From Kribbella jiaozuonensis (lineage in GTDB: Bacteria; Actinomycetota; Actinomycetes; Propionibacteriales; Kribbellaceae), in the NCBI RefSeq assembly GCF_005233875.1, contig NZ_SZPZ01000006.1, positions 434,001 to 498,000 of the forward strand: 64,000 nucleotides of DNA, given 5' to 3'. Each line of letters opens with the position of its first letter. Position 1 is the stretch's first letter. The notes beneath the pieces are model-generated. The model made no database searches. It saw only the letters and a program-made list of their open reading frames with translations, and was not told the origin of the DNA. Below are positions 52,209 to 60,396 of the stretch, piece by piece. The translations under genes and the position numbers were made by a program.

Positions 52209-53141
52209 ATGTACGACGTTCCCGATCAGACCGGCAAGCTCGTTGTCGTCACCGGCGCCAACAGCGGCACCGGCAAGGAGGCCACCAAGCGGCTCGCCGC
52301 CGCGGGCGCGCGGGTTGTGATGGCGGTCCGGACTCCGGCCAAGGGCGAGGCGGCGAAGGCCGAGATCCTCGCCGAGCACCCGGGCGCGCAGCTCGAAGTA
52401 CGGCGGATCGACCTTGCCGACCTGGCCTCGGTCCAGGAGTTCGCCGAGAAGCTCGCGGCCGACGAGTCTCACCTCGATCTGCTGGTGAACAACGCCGGCG
52501 TGATGCACCCGCCGACCCGGCAGACCACGAAGGACGGCTTCGAGCTGCAGTTCGGTTCGAACTACCTCGGCCCGTTCGCGCTCACGGTCCGCCTGCTGCC
52601 GCTGATCCTCGCCGCTCCGGCGCCGCGGGTCGCGACGATGGCCAGCGGTGCGGCCAACTTCGGCAAGATCAACTTCGACGATCTCCAGTGGGAGCAGCGT
52701 TATCGCCGGATGGCGGCGTACTCGCAGTCGAAGCTCGCCGACCTGATGTTGAGCAACCACCTGGCCAAGCTGTCCACCGATCGCGGCTGGGGTCTGCTCA
52801 GCGTCGCCGCGCACCCGGGCTACACCCGCACCAACCTGCAGAGCGCGGGTGCCAGCCTCGGCCGGGAGCGTCCGTCGGTTCTCACCGAGCTCCTGTTCCG
52901 CTTCAACCCGCTTCCGTCGCAGGGCGTGGAGGTCGGCACCGAGCCGCTGCTCTTCGCCGCCGCCGATCCCGCGGCCCAGCACGGCGCGTACTACGGTCCG
53001 TCCGGCCGGTTCGGTCTGGTCGGTCCGACCAAGCAGGTCGGCGAGCCGAAGGCCGCGCTCGACTCCGCCACCAGCGCCCGGCTGTGGAGTGTCGCCGAAG
53101 GCCTGACGGGGGTGTCGCTCCCGTCTATCCTGCCCAAGTGA
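52209..53141 (+). CDS. SDR family oxidoreductase (retinol dehydrogenase-like)
   Basis: 310-residue SDR. It has KLVVVTGANSGTGKEATKRLAAAGARVV, a LLVNNAGVMHPP NNAG motif, QFGSNYLGPFALTVRLLP and the active-site YSQSKLADLML. The long C-terminal tail is common in the protochlorophyllide-reductase/retinol-dehydrogenase-like subgroup. ATG 52209 has GGAG eight bases upstream; GTG 52200 is the alternative. It is probably repressed by the divergent TetR protein and is translationally coupled to a methyltransferase gene. Confidence 0.9.
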   Translation: MYDVPDQTGKLVVVTGANSGTGKEATKRLAAAGARVVMAVRTPAKGEAAKAEILAEHPGAQLEVRRIDLADLASVQEFAEKLAADESHLDLLVNNAGVMHPPTRQTTKDGFELQFGSNYLGPFALTVRLLPLILAAPAPRVATMASGAANFGKINFDDLQWEQRYRRMAAYSQSKLADLMLSNHLAKLSTDRGWGLLSVAAHPGYTRTNLQSAGASLGRERPSVLTELLFRFNPLPSQGVEVGTEPLLFAAADPAAQHGAYYGPSGRFGLVGPTKQVGEPKAALDSATSARLWSVAEGLTGVSLPSILPK

Positions 53142-53899
53142 ATGAGTGGTCGGACGGTGGAGTCTACGAGTCGTTCATCGGCCGCTGGAGCCGGCTCGTC
53201 GCGGCGGAGTTCGTCGACTGGCTGCAGCAGCCGGCGGCTCTGCGCTGGCTCGATGTCGGCTGCGGTACGGGCGTTCTGACCAACACGATCCTTCGTGCGG
53301 CCGACCCGGCCACGGTGCTCGGGGTCGACCCCTCGGCGGGCTTCGTCGAGTACGCCCAGCAGGCCGTCCAGGATCGGCGCGCGAGTTTCGACGTACGCTC
53401 GGCGGCCGAGCTGCCGGACGGTCCGTTCGACGTGGTGGTCGCCGGGCTGGTGCTCAACTTCATCCCCGAGCGGGTCGAGGCGCTGCGCCGGATGCGGGAG
53501 ATCGGGTCGACGGTCGCGGTCTACGTGTGGGACTACGCCGAAGGCATGCAGTTGCTCCGCTACTTCTTCGACACGATGCTCGAGCTGCGCCCACAGGATG
53601 CGCACCACGACGAAGGCTCCCGCTTCGGTTTCTGTACCGCGGAAGGGCTCGAAGGTCTCTTCCGCGAAGCCGGATTCGGCGACGTGCGGACGCGCGAGAT
53701 CGTCGTACCGACGGTGTTCACGTCGTTCGACGACTACTGGAAGCCGTTCCTCGGCGGGACGGGCGTGGCGCCGGCGTACCTGCGCAGCCTCGATCCGGCT
53801 GACCAGGACGCGATGCGCGAGGGCGTCCGCGAGCGGCTGCCGATCGAGGCGGACGGCTCGATCAGGCTGACGGCGCGGGCGTGGGCCGCGATCGGTTGA
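53138..53899 (+). CDS. Class I SAM-dependent methyltransferase
   Basis: 253-residue methyltransferase of the UbiE-like type. SAM motif I is LRWLDVGCGTGVLTNTI (near residue 38), followed by VLGVDPSAGFVEYAQQ, DVRSAAELPDGPFDVVVAGLVLNFIPE and IVVPTVFTSFDDYWKPFLGGTG, common in this group. GTG 53138 overlaps the SDR stop by 4 bp, giving a two-gene operon. The acceptor is unknown. The 3' end overlaps the convergent acetyltransferase gene by 38 bp. Confidence 0.9.
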   Translation: MNEWSDGGVYESFIGRWSRLVAAEFVDWLQQPAALRWLDVGCGTGVLTNTILRAADPATVLGVDPSAGFVEYAQQAVQDRRASFDVRSAAELPDGPFDVVVAGLVLNFIPERVEALRRMREIGSTVAVYVWDYAEGMQLLRYFFDTMLELRPQDAHHDEGSRFGFCTAEGLEGLFREAGFGDVRTREIVVPTVFTSFDDYWKPFLGGTGVAPAYLRSLDPADQDAMREGVRERLPIEADGSIRLTARAWAAIG

Positions 53900-54419
53900 G
53901 GTAGTCGTCGCGGAGATAGCCGAACAGCAGGTCGTCGGTCCACTCGCCCTTGAACCATGAGTTGGACAACCGCAGGCCTTCGCGCGTGAAGCCGACCCGC
54001 TCGAGCAGCCGGGCCGATGCGGTGTTGCGGGCATCGGCTTCGGCGGAGATCCGATGCAACTCACGCTCGACGAACAGGTGCTCGAGCAGCCCGTGCACGG
54101 CTTCCGAGGCATACCCCATTCCCTGGTACTCCGTTGCGAGCGTGAAGCCGAGCTCGGCCTGCATCAGGTTCTCGTGCAGGTTCAGACCGAGGTCGCCGAT
54201 CAACACACCGTCCAGATCGACGGCGTACTGGAACCAGCCGGGCGCCTCCGGATCGCCGCCCGCGAACCGCTCGACCGTCTCCTGGGCGTCGGCGAGCGGC
54301 ACCGGCGCCTCCCAGCCCTGGTAGTGGGCGACGTCAGGATCCGAGCGGTACGCCGCGAAGCGCTCGGCGTCGGCCGGCAGGAAGCGGCGCAAGGTCAGCC
54401 GTTCGGTACGCACGAACAT
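53862..54419 (-). CDS. GNAT N-acetyltransferase, RimJ/RimL type
   Basis: 185-residue acetyltransferase. It starts FVRTERLTLRRFLPADAERFAAYRSDPDVAHYQGWE, an Acetyltransf_3 signature. It continues with ELGFTLATEYQGMGYASEAVHGLLEHLF (acetyl-CoA site) and DARNTASARLLERVGFTREG. The substrate is unknown. ATG 54419 has no strong ribosome-binding site. It converges on the methyltransferase gene with overlapping ends. Confidence 0.9.
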   Translation of the reverse strand: MFVRTERLTLRRFLPADAERFAAYRSDPDVAHYQGWEAPVPLADAQETVERFAGGDPEAPGWFQYAVDLDGVLIGDLGLNLHENLMQAELGFTLATEYQGMGYASEAVHGLLEHLFVERELHRISAEADARNTASARLLERVGFTREGLRLSNSWFKGEWTDDLLFGYLRDDYLNRSRPTPAPSA

Positions 54420-54429
54420 CGGGCCATCA

Positions 54430-54456
54430 TGTCAAAACCGCGCGCTCGACTCCGTC
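54430..54456 (+). promoter_or_regulatory. ECF-type promoter before YCII-like gene
   Basis: TGTCAA (54430-54435), 17 bp, CGTC (54453-54456). Spacing equals that of the two DGPF promoters; the -35 differs by one base from TGTCGA, and the -10 is the CGTC variant. An ECF41-type reading (TGTCA...CGTC) is also possible. Confidence 0.5.
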
Positions 54457-54480
54457 CTATCAGTGGAGAGGAGTGCGCCG

Positions 54481-54774
54481 ATGAAGTTCCTACTGCTCCT
54501 GCAGGGTGATGGTGAGCCGCGCCTGCAGCGCGACGAGTTCGAGCGAGTTGCCCACGACGCCGGCGAACTGGTCGGCGGCGAACTGCTCGCCGATCCGCAG
54601 CTGTCCGTCCAGCTCCCCGAGTGCGAGCCGAGCCAGATCGACGGGTACTACGTGATCGACGTGGAGACCCGGGAACGAGCGATCGAGCTCGCGCGCCTGC
54701 TGCCAGACGCGCGAGCCGCTGGTCGCTCCGTCGAGATCCGCGCGGTCATGCACCCGACCGCTGCGGACTTCTAG
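54481..54774 (+). CDS. Small YCII/DGPF-related protein
   Basis: 97 residues. MKFLLLLQGDGEPRLQRDEFERVAHDAGELVGGELLADPQ matches the first half of DGPF proteins, and YYVIDVETRERAIELARLLPDARAAGRSVEIRAVMHP matches the second. The DGPF signature itself is lost (CEPSQIDGYYV instead). The ATG at 54481 follows GGAGAGGAGTGCGCC. Its promoter resembles those of the DGPF genes at 20059 and 58227, which supports membership in the same sigma regulon. Function unknown. Confidence 0.78.
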   Translation: MKFLLLLQGDGEPRLQRDEFERVAHDAGELVGGELLADPQLSVQLPECEPSQIDGYYVIDVETRERAIELARLLPDARAAGRSVEIRAVMHPTAADF

Positions 54775-55310
54775 ACCACCGTGAACCACATGCTGGTGGC
54801 CATCGCCGTCTCGGTGACGCTCTTGCGTTCCAGCCGGACCGTGTGGCCGCCGGGGTAGTCGAAGAGACGGGTGCCGTCGCCGAGCATCGTCGGCGCGAAC
54901 AGGAGCAGGACCTCGTCCAGTTCGCCGGCCTCGATGCACTGCTTGGCGATGTTGGCGCCGATCACGTTGACGTACTTGTCGCCGGCCGCCTCCTTGGCTT
55001 GAGCGAGTGCTTTGGTGAAGTCGTCGACGTACGTGACGTCGGGTTCCGCGTCGGCCGGCGGGCGGTGGGTGACGACGTACAACGGTCCGCTCCACCCGCC
55101 GCCGAACGCCTGACCTTCTCCGGACTCACCCTTGAACGGATCGTCCCCGTCGTGCGACCGGCGGCCGACGAGGATCGATCCGATCCGCGGGATCAGCTCG
55201 TCGACCTCCGGATTGGGACCGAGGTACGGGCGCATCCACTGCATGTCACCGTCCGGCCCGGTGATGAAGCCGTCCACCGACATCGTCACCGAGTACAACA
55301 CCTTCGCCAT
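54771..55310 (-). CDS. Dihydrofolate reductase family protein (RibD_C-like)
   Basis: 179 residues of the RibD_C/DHFR-like family. It has MAKVLYSVTMSVDGFITGPDGDMQWM, ILVGRRSHDGDDP, GPLYVVTHRPP and the late VNVIGANIAKQCIEAGELDEVLLLFAPTMLGDGTRLFD. Such proteins bind NADPH, but their true substrates are rarely known. ATG 55310 follows CAGGAGGATTC. The 3' end overlaps the YCII-like gene by 4 bp in convergent orientation. Confidence 0.9.
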   Translation of the reverse strand: MAKVLYSVTMSVDGFITGPDGDMQWMRPYLGPNPEVDELIPRIGSILVGRRSHDGDDPFKGESGEGQAFGGGWSGPLYVVTHRPPADAEPDVTYVDDFTKALAQAKEAAGDKYVNVIGANIAKQCIEAGELDEVLLLFAPTMLGDGTRLFDYPGGHTVRLERKSVTETAMATSMWFTVV

Positions 55311-55471
55311 GAATCCTCCTGCTCGTTTCGTTGGTAGGTGTTGAGACGAACGAGCCGGAGAAAACTCATCGCGAGGCCGGCAAGACGCCCCCGGTGCAGC
55401 GCTCGGCGGATTTGCTGGATAGCCTTCCGGCAATCCCGCTTTTCGGATGACGGAACGAGGTGGAGCAGGCC

Positions 55472-56287
55472 ATGCCGGACTACGGGCAGCTGGACCTGAT
55501 CGACCTCGACCGTGCGTCCCAGGCGCGGGTCTACGACCTGCTGCTCGGCGGGAAGAACAACTTCGAGGTCGACCGGCGGTTCGTCCAGGAGCTGCTGAAG
55601 ATCGCGCCCGAACTGCCCGAGCTGACCAAGCAGAACCGCCGCTGGCTGGCCGAGGTGATCGGCCGGATGACGACCGAGGGCGGGATCGACCAGTTCCTCG
55701 ACCTCGGCGCCGGCCTGCCCACCGCGCTGAACACGCACGAGATCGCGCAGCAGGCCAACGTCGCCGCGAAGGTTGTGTACGTCGACCACGACCTGACCGC
55801 GATCTCGCACGGGCAGGCCCTGCTCGCCGACGACAAGCGCACCTTCTTCGCCGGTGTCGACCTGAGCGACCCGGCCGCCGTACTGAACCACCCGGACGTG
55901 ACCGCGGGGCTCGACCTCACGCGCCCGGTCGGGATCCTGCTCGGGCTGGTTCTGCACAACGTCCCGAGCCCGAAGGCTGTTCGCGTCATCGCGGATTACG
56001 TGGCCGCCGTACCGTCCGGCTCCTACATTGCGCTGACCAATCCGCTCAACCCGCGCGACGGCGGTCGGCTGGCGGAGTTCTCGACCGCGATCGAGGAGAA
56101 GCTGCAGGAGCCGTTCCCGCAGATCCGGTTCCGTACCAGGGCCGAGACCGAGGAGCTCCTCGGCGGGCTCGAGCTGGTCAAGCCCGGGCTCGTCGACCTG
56201 ACCGCGTGGTGGCCGCACGACGAGCAGACCCTCAGCTCCACCGGCGCCGGCCAGCTCCTCATGGTCGCCCTCGGCCGCAAGCCCTAG
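55472..56287 (+). CDS. SAM-dependent methyltransferase, DUF574/Methyltransf_19 type
   Basis: 271 residues. The family signature RASQARVYDLLLGGKNNFEVDR opens the protein. It is followed by KQNRRWLAEVIGRM, the SAM motif QFLDLGAGLPTALNTHEIAQ, VVYVDHDLTAISHGQALL and GILLGLVLHNVPS. This family is greatly expanded in actinobacteria, and most members have no assigned substrate. ATG 55472 is supported by GGAG at 55465-55468; GTG 55460 would add four residues. Confidence 0.92.
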   Translation: MPDYGQLDLIDLDRASQARVYDLLLGGKNNFEVDRRFVQELLKIAPELPELTKQNRRWLAEVIGRMTTEGGIDQFLDLGAGLPTALNTHEIAQQANVAAKVVYVDHDLTAISHGQALLADDKRTFFAGVDLSDPAAVLNHPDVTAGLDLTRPVGILLGLVLHNVPSPKAVRVIADYVAAVPSGSYIALTNPLNPRDGGRLAEFSTAIEEKLQEPFPQIRFRTRAETEELLGGLELVKPGLVDLTAWWPHDEQTLSSTGAGQLLMVALGRKP

Positions 56288-56299
56288 GAATTCACTGGT

Positions 56300-56318
56300 G
56301 TCCGGCCGTCGGCCGGAC
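56300..56318 (+). terminator. Hairpin after DUF574 methyltransferase gene
   Basis: GTCCGGCC, loop GTC, GGCCGGAC: a perfect 8-bp stem 13 bp past the stop. No T-run follows. The rest of the 56288-56459 gap has a second hairpin but no gene. Confidence 0.5.
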
Positions 56319-56403
56319 CATGATGGGTCGCGTGTCTGCCAAGGCTGCTGCCGCTCACTGATCGCATCGCGCCCCGATGAACCCTGGCGCGCGACCTGAT
56401 CAC

Positions 56404-56422
56404 GCCCGTCCTGCGGACGGGC
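56404..56422 (+). promoter_or_regulatory. Hairpin GCCCGTCC-TGC-GGACGGGC before the DUF3800-like gene
   Basis: A perfect 8-bp stem with a 3-base loop lies 38 bp before the ATG at 56460. It could be a second terminator, a leader hairpin or an operator; the sequence does not decide. Confidence 0.35.
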
Positions 56423-56459
56423 TCCGTAGCGTGCAGTCCTTCAGCCTTGGAGCTTGTGT

Positions 56460-57332
56460 ATGAGTACCCAGTTCGAGGTCGCGTGTGACGAGTCGGGGTT
56501 CTCCGGGACCAACCTGCTCGACCCCGCCTCGCCCGTCATCACCCACGCCAGCGTCGACCTCGACGAACCCGCGGCCGCCGGCATCATCGCCGTACTGCGA
56601 ACCCGTCTGCGCCAGCGCACCGAGTACAAGTCCAACCAGCTACTGCGCCCCGAGCAGCGCCCCGCGCTCGAGTGGCTGCTCACCACCCTCCGCGGCCATG
56701 CGCACGTCCACGTCATCGACAAGACGTCGTACGTCGCTGCGCGGGTGCTGGAGCTGTTCACCGAGGAGCCGTCGTACGGCGCGGGGACCAGCCTCGGGAC
56801 GGATCACTCCGAGGCCGTGGCAACGTTCCGGCAGCGGACCGGGTTCCTGACGGCGTTCGTGGATCTGGCCCGGACCAAGCGGGTGCGGCTGATGGATCAC
56901 GAGGCCGTGGATCGCTTCTTCGCGACGATGCCCTCCGACGTACCGGCGTTGCGTGCGGTGACTCGCGCGCGTGTCGAGAAGGTGATGCAGCGGCTGATCG
57001 ACGAGGATCCGGAGATCCCGCCACCTCTCGAGCCGCTGGTGCCGGCGCTCGCGGAGACTGTCTTGTACTGGAGCGCCGGCCATCGATCGATCGACGTGGT
57101 GCATGACGAGCAGAGTGCGCTGACCCCTGGTCGGGTGGCGCGGCTGGGAGCGTTCCTGGCCGAGCAGGCGGAGCCACCGCCGTTGCGGTCGTTCACACAG
57201 GTTGATTCCAAGCACGATCCGCGAGTGCAGGTGGCGGACTTCCTCGCCGGGATCGCGCGGCGTCGTACGCCGGATCTGGAGGAACTCTTGGAGCCCTACA
57301 CCTGTGCGGCGACGAAGTCTTCCCAGGTGTGA
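56460..57332 (+). CDS. DUF3800-like protein (RNase H-fold)
   Basis: 290 residues. Acidic motifs match the DUF3800 layout: VACDESGFSGTNL at the start, VVHDEQSALTPGRV near residue 220, and DPRVQVADFLAGIARRR near the end. DUF3800 proteins are thought to have an RNase H-like fold and often occur in mobile or phage-linked DNA, but no mobile genes are seen here. ATG 56460 follows GGAGCTTGT. Its 3' end overlaps the NmrA-like gene by 37 bp. A nuclease role is inferred from the fold only. Confidence 0.75.
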   Translation: MSTQFEVACDESGFSGTNLLDPASPVITHASVDLDEPAAAGIIAVLRTRLRQRTEYKSNQLLRPEQRPALEWLLTTLRGHAHVHVIDKTSYVAARVLELFTEEPSYGAGTSLGTDHSEAVATFRQRTGFLTAFVDLARTKRVRLMDHEAVDRFFATMPSDVPALRAVTRARVEKVMQRLIDEDPEIPPPLEPLVPALAETVLYWSAGHRSIDVVHDEQSALTPGRVARLGAFLAEQAEPPPLRSFTQVDSKHDPRVQVADFLAGIARRRTPDLEELLEPYTCAATKSSQV

Positions 57333-58051
57333 GTGCCGCGGTCGGCGCCGCTGAGGCTGAGGTTGCCGCCGGCGCGGTACACCTTGCCGGCCTTGCCGGG
57401 CACGTGGATCGGCAGCGACAACCGGTGCTTGCCGGTGGCGTGCAGGTAGTCGTGAGCGAGCTCGGACAGGCTGTAAACCTTCGGGCCGACCAGGTCCGGG
57501 ACGAGGCCCTGCGGCTCACCGAGTGCGAGCTCGACGAGGCGCTGGGCCACGTCCCGCCCGTCGACCGGCTGGAACCGGACGCCGCCGGGCATCGGCAGGA
57601 CGGGCATCTTCGCCATCATCCGGACCGTGTTCCAGGCGAAGTCGTGCAGCTGGGCGACCCGCAGTACGGAGGACGGGACGGACGACTGCAGGACGGCCTG
57701 CTCGGCGCCGAGCTTGGACTTGAAGTACGTCAGCGGGAGTTGGTCGACGGCGGTCACCGAGATGTGGACCAAGTGGCCGACCCCGGCCTGCTCGGCGGCC
57801 TTGACCAGGTTGCGGGTGCCGATGTCGTCGCCCTTCGGGCCGCCGGCCAGGTGCAGGATGACGTCCACGCCGTCCACCGCCTGGTCCAGACCGTCGCCCT
57901 TGAGCAGGTCGACCGCCAGGTACTCGACACCGTCGCCGCGGTCGTGCGCGTGCCGGCTCAGGACCCGGACCTTGGCACCGGCCGCCTGCAGCAGCGGTAC
58001 GGCGTGGCGTCCGATCGTTCCGGTCCCACCCGTCACCAGAATCGTGCTCAT
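57296..58051 (-). CDS. NmrA-like NAD(P)-binding oxidoreductase
   Basis: 251-residue atypical SDR of the NmrA/SDR_a5 type. It has STILVTGGTGTIGRHAVPLLQAAGAKVRVLSRHAHD, LAVDLLKGDGLDQAVDGVDVILHLAGG, HLVHISVTAVDQLPLTYFKSKLGAEQAV and RFQPVDGRDVAQRLVELAL. It probably senses or uses NADPH, as quinone-reductase-like or regulatory NmrA proteins do. It is divergent from the DGPF-VOC operon, with a 175-bp gap that holds an ECF-type promoter facing the other way. Confidence 0.9.
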   Translation of the reverse strand: MSTILVTGGTGTIGRHAVPLLQAAGAKVRVLSRHAHDRGDGVEYLAVDLLKGDGLDQAVDGVDVILHLAGGPKGDDIGTRNLVKAAEQAGVGHLVHISVTAVDQLPLTYFKSKLGAEQAVLQSSVPSSVLRVAQLHDFAWNTVRMMAKMPVLPMPGGVRFQPVDGRDVAQRLVELALGEPQGLVPDLVGPKVYSLSELAHDYLHATGKHRLSLPIHVPGKAGKVYRAGGNLSLSGADRGTHTWEDFVAAQV

Positions 58052-58146
58052 GATGTGTTCGTTCCTCTCTCTTCGCGTCTAACCGGCTGACGGAACCCGG
58101 CGGGGCGAGTGTGACCGGATGTGAGCTGGAATACATCGAGGAGAAA

Positions 58147-58173
58147 TGTCGAGGTCTGTCGAGGGCCTCCGAC
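58147..58173 (+). promoter_or_regulatory. ECF42-type promoter of the second DGPF gene
   Basis: TGTCGA (58147-58152), 17 bp, CGAC (58170-58173), identical in both motifs and in spacing to the promoter of the DGPF gene at 20059. The start codon lies 53 bp further on. Confidence 0.65.
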
Positions 58174-58226
58174 GTCATCGGTGCCGGGGCGCAGTACGGC
58201 GTACCGGCTGAGACTGGAGGTCAAAG

Positions 58227-58604
58227 ATGAAGTACGTGGTTCTGATCCACTCCAACCCGCAGCCGTGGGGTCACCCGACGATCGACTTCACCGAGGTGGG
58301 GCGCTCGATCCCCGCGGACGAGCGGGAGGCGATGGGCAAGGAGTTCGACGCGATGCTGGCCGAGCTGTCCGCGTCCGGCGAGCTGGTCAGCGGGCTGGCG
58401 CTGGACGCGCCGTCGACGACACGCACGTACCGGTGGGAGGGGAAGCGGCCGGTCAGCACCGACGGGCCGTACGCCGAGTCGAAGGAACAGCTGGCCGGGT
58501 TCTTCGTGCTGGACTGCGCGACCCGGGAGCGGGCCGAGGAGCTGGCGGCGAAGTTCGCCGGGCCGGGCGACGTCATCGAGCTCCGCCCAGAGATGATTTT
58601 CTGA
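58227..58604 (+). CDS. DGPF-domain (YCII-related) protein
   Basis: 125-residue DGPF protein with the signature VSTDGPYAESKEQLAGFFVLD (DGPF as DGPY). It starts MKYVVLIHSNPQPWGHPTIDFTEVGRSIPADERE. Like the copy at 20059 it has a TGTCGA-N17-CGAC promoter, the mark of ECF42 targets. ATG 58227 follows GGAGGTCAAAG. A VOC gene starts 1 bp after its stop, so the two are cotranscribed. Function of the family is unknown. Confidence 0.9.
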   Translation: MKYVVLIHSNPQPWGHPTIDFTEVGRSIPADEREAMGKEFDAMLAELSASGELVSGLALDAPSTTRTYRWEGKRPVSTDGPYAESKEQLAGFFVLDCATRERAEELAAKFAGPGDVIELRPEMIF

Positions 58605-58605
58605 G

Positions 58606-58989
58606 ATGAACGGCACCGGGATCCGGCTGAGTTCGCCGACGATCAACTGCCCGGACGCGGCGGCGCTCGGCCGGTTCTACGCCCGGATCACCGGCGGGAA
58701 GGTGGTCTACACCGACCCGGTCTGGGCGACCGTCGACGGGCCGGGCGGGCGGATCGACTTTCAAAGCGACCCGGCACATGTGCCGCCGACCTGGCCGGAT
58801 CCCGCGGTGCCGATCCAGTTCCACCTCGATTTCTACGTCGAGGACCTCGCGGCCGCCGCCGAGTTGGTGCTCGCGGCGGGTGCGACGCAGTACGAACATC
58901 AGCCGAATGCCGATCACTGTCTGGTGTTCGCGGACCCGGCCGGGCATCCGTTCTGCCTCTCGACGTGGGATTTGCTCGAGAACCAGTGA
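58606..58989 (+). CDS. VOC family protein (glyoxalase-like)
   Basis: 127-residue vicinal-oxygen-chelate protein. It has the paired beta-alpha-beta modules LSSPTINCPDAAALGRFYARITGGKVVYTDP and QFHLDFYVEDLAAAAELVLAAGATQYE, and the closing FADPAGHPFCLSTWD. It may bind a metal and a small substrate or sequester a drug. It is coupled to the DGPF gene (TGAGATG) and so is probably in the ECF42-type regulon. Confidence 0.88.
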   Translation: MNGTGIRLSSPTINCPDAAALGRFYARITGGKVVYTDPVWATVDGPGGRIDFQSDPAHVPPTWPDPAVPIQFHLDFYVEDLAAAAELVLAAGATQYEHQPNADHCLVFADPAGHPFCLSTWDLLENQ

Positions 58990-59105
58990 TTCCGGACAGT
59001 AACGCGCGGTGTGACGTATTTCGGGCATCCGGAGTGACGTACGCCGTACCGCAGTTGCGGAAGGTCCAATATTCTTTGGGACTTACCGAGGGTCAGGAGG
59101 GTGCC

Positions 59106-59687
59106 GTGACCACTGTCTTGCTGATGGGGCCGCCGGGGGCGGGTAAAGGGACGCACGCGGGTCACCTGGCCGACCATCTCGGGGTGCCGGTCATCTCCAC
59201 CGGTGATCTGTTCCGGCGCAACATCGCGGACGACACCGAGCTCGGGCGGACGGCCAAGCGCTACCTCGACGCGGGCGAGTACGTGCCCGACGAGGTCACC
59301 AACGAAATGGTTCGCGACCGGCTCGCCGCGGCCGACGCCGCCGCGGGCTTCGTCCTGGACGGCTACCCTCGTACGCTCGCCCAGGCCGGCGTCCTGGACG
59401 ACATCCTCGACGAGCAAGGGCGCGAGCTCGACGCGGCCCTGGTCCTCCAGGTCGCGGTCGACTCGCTGGTCCACCGGCTCCTCCGCCGCGCCGAGATCGA
59501 GCACCGCTCCGACGACACCGAAGAGGTCATCCGCCGCCGCTTCGAGATCTACCACGAGCAGACCGCACCCCTGATCAACTTCTACGCGAACCGGGGCATC
59601 CACCACGAGGTAGACGCCTCCGCCGACATAGACACCGTCCGCACCCGCGTCTGGCAGGTCGCCGTAGAACTAAAACCCGCCGCCTGA
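59106..59687 (+). CDS. adk: Adenylate kinase, short form
   Basis: 193-residue nucleoside monophosphate kinase. The P-loop GPPGAGKGTHAGHLADHLG, STGDLFRRNIADDTELG and LDGYPRTLAQAGVLD are all present. The LID is the short type without a zinc finger. It interconverts ATP+AMP and 2 ADP. Ribosomal-protein operon neighbours (secY, map) are absent, so this may be an additional adk. GTG 59106 follows AGGAGGGTGCC. The 116-bp gap before it shows no other gene. Confidence 0.9.
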   Translation: MTTVLLMGPPGAGKGTHAGHLADHLGVPVISTGDLFRRNIADDTELGRTAKRYLDAGEYVPDEVTNEMVRDRLAAADAAAGFVLDGYPRTLAQAGVLDDILDEQGRELDAALVLQVAVDSLVHRLLRRAEIEHRSDDTEEVIRRRFEIYHEQTAPLINFYANRGIHHEVDASADIDTVRTRVWQVAVELKPAA

Positions 59688-59707
59688 ACCAGTTGCTGTG
59701 CGCACCT

Positions 59708-60325
59708 TCACTGTTGCCAGGTGGGGGCTACTGATTTGCGGTAGGTGCGGCCGAAGAGGCCGGCTATGACTGTGAGGACCGGTTTGGGGACGGTGTGGGT
59801 GATGGCCTCGGATTCCTCGGGGCCGGCGCCGTCGAGGGCCCAGGCGAAGAAGGTGCCGCCTTGGACCGGGCCTACCTTGGCGAACTCGCGGCCCATCGCC
59901 TTGATCTCGGGCGCGTCCTTCTTCGCGAGGTAGACGGGCTCGATCTCCGCCTCCTCGTGGTCCAGGTGTACGACGGTGACCCGTCGCAGCTCCAGCATCG
60001 CGGCGTGTGCGGCGGCCGCATCCGTCGCGCTCGCGGACTTCCGCAGCTTGCCCATCGCCGTCCGGGTCGCGGCGAGCGCGGTCGCCATCGTGTCGTGCTC
60101 GGCATCCAGCTGTGTCAGCAGGTCCCGGCTCACACCGACCTTCTCCAGCGCCGGCCACGCGATCTCGTGCTCGCCCTCGTGATGCCGGACGAGCTGCTCG
60201 TCGAAGTTCTGCCAGGCCACCGCCAACTGCTCGGCCCGCCGCCGGTCCGCGTCCCGGAACCGGTCCAGTGCGTCTAGGAAGCGATCGAGGTCGCGCCGTA
60301 CGGCGGCGTGGATCGCCTTGTTCAT
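59708..60325 (-). CDS. Hemerythrin-domain protein
   Basis: 205 residues with a four-helix hemerythrin HHE fold. Iron-ligand candidates are H/E in QLVRHHEGEHEIAWPALE, H in LDAEHDTMATALA and HLDHEEAEIEPVYL. The C-terminal 70 residues (MGREFAKVGPVQGGTFFAWALDGAGPEE...) recur in actinobacterial homologues. It may bind oxygen, NO or iron. Several in-frame ATGs exist; 60325 fits GGGGGA about eight bases upstream. It converges on adk. Confidence 0.87.
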   Translation of the reverse strand: MNKAIHAAVRRDLDRFLDALDRFRDADRRRAEQLAVAWQNFDEQLVRHHEGEHEIAWPALEKVGVSRDLLTQLDAEHDTMATALAATRTAMGKLRKSASATDAAAAHAAMLELRRVTVVHLDHEEAEIEPVYLAKKDAPEIKAMGREFAKVGPVQGGTFFAWALDGAGPEESEAITHTVPKPVLTVIAGLFGRTYRKSVAPTWQQ

Positions 60326-60396
60326 GCTCATTTCCCCCATGACCGGGAGTATGCGCCCCGGGAACAACCGTTGACCAGCGCAAGTTGTTGCTGAGT

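Noticed and set aside
55311..55345. Possible ECF-type promoter (CGTCTC-N17-CGAG on the minus strand) before the DHFR-like gene
   Set aside because: The spacing fits, but only half of the -35 bases match and the -10 is CGAG rather than CGAC or CGTC.
58157..58162. Second TGTCGA upstream of the DGPF gene
   Set aside because: At 17 bp downstream there is GGTG, not CGAC or CGTC, so only the first copy (58147) fits.
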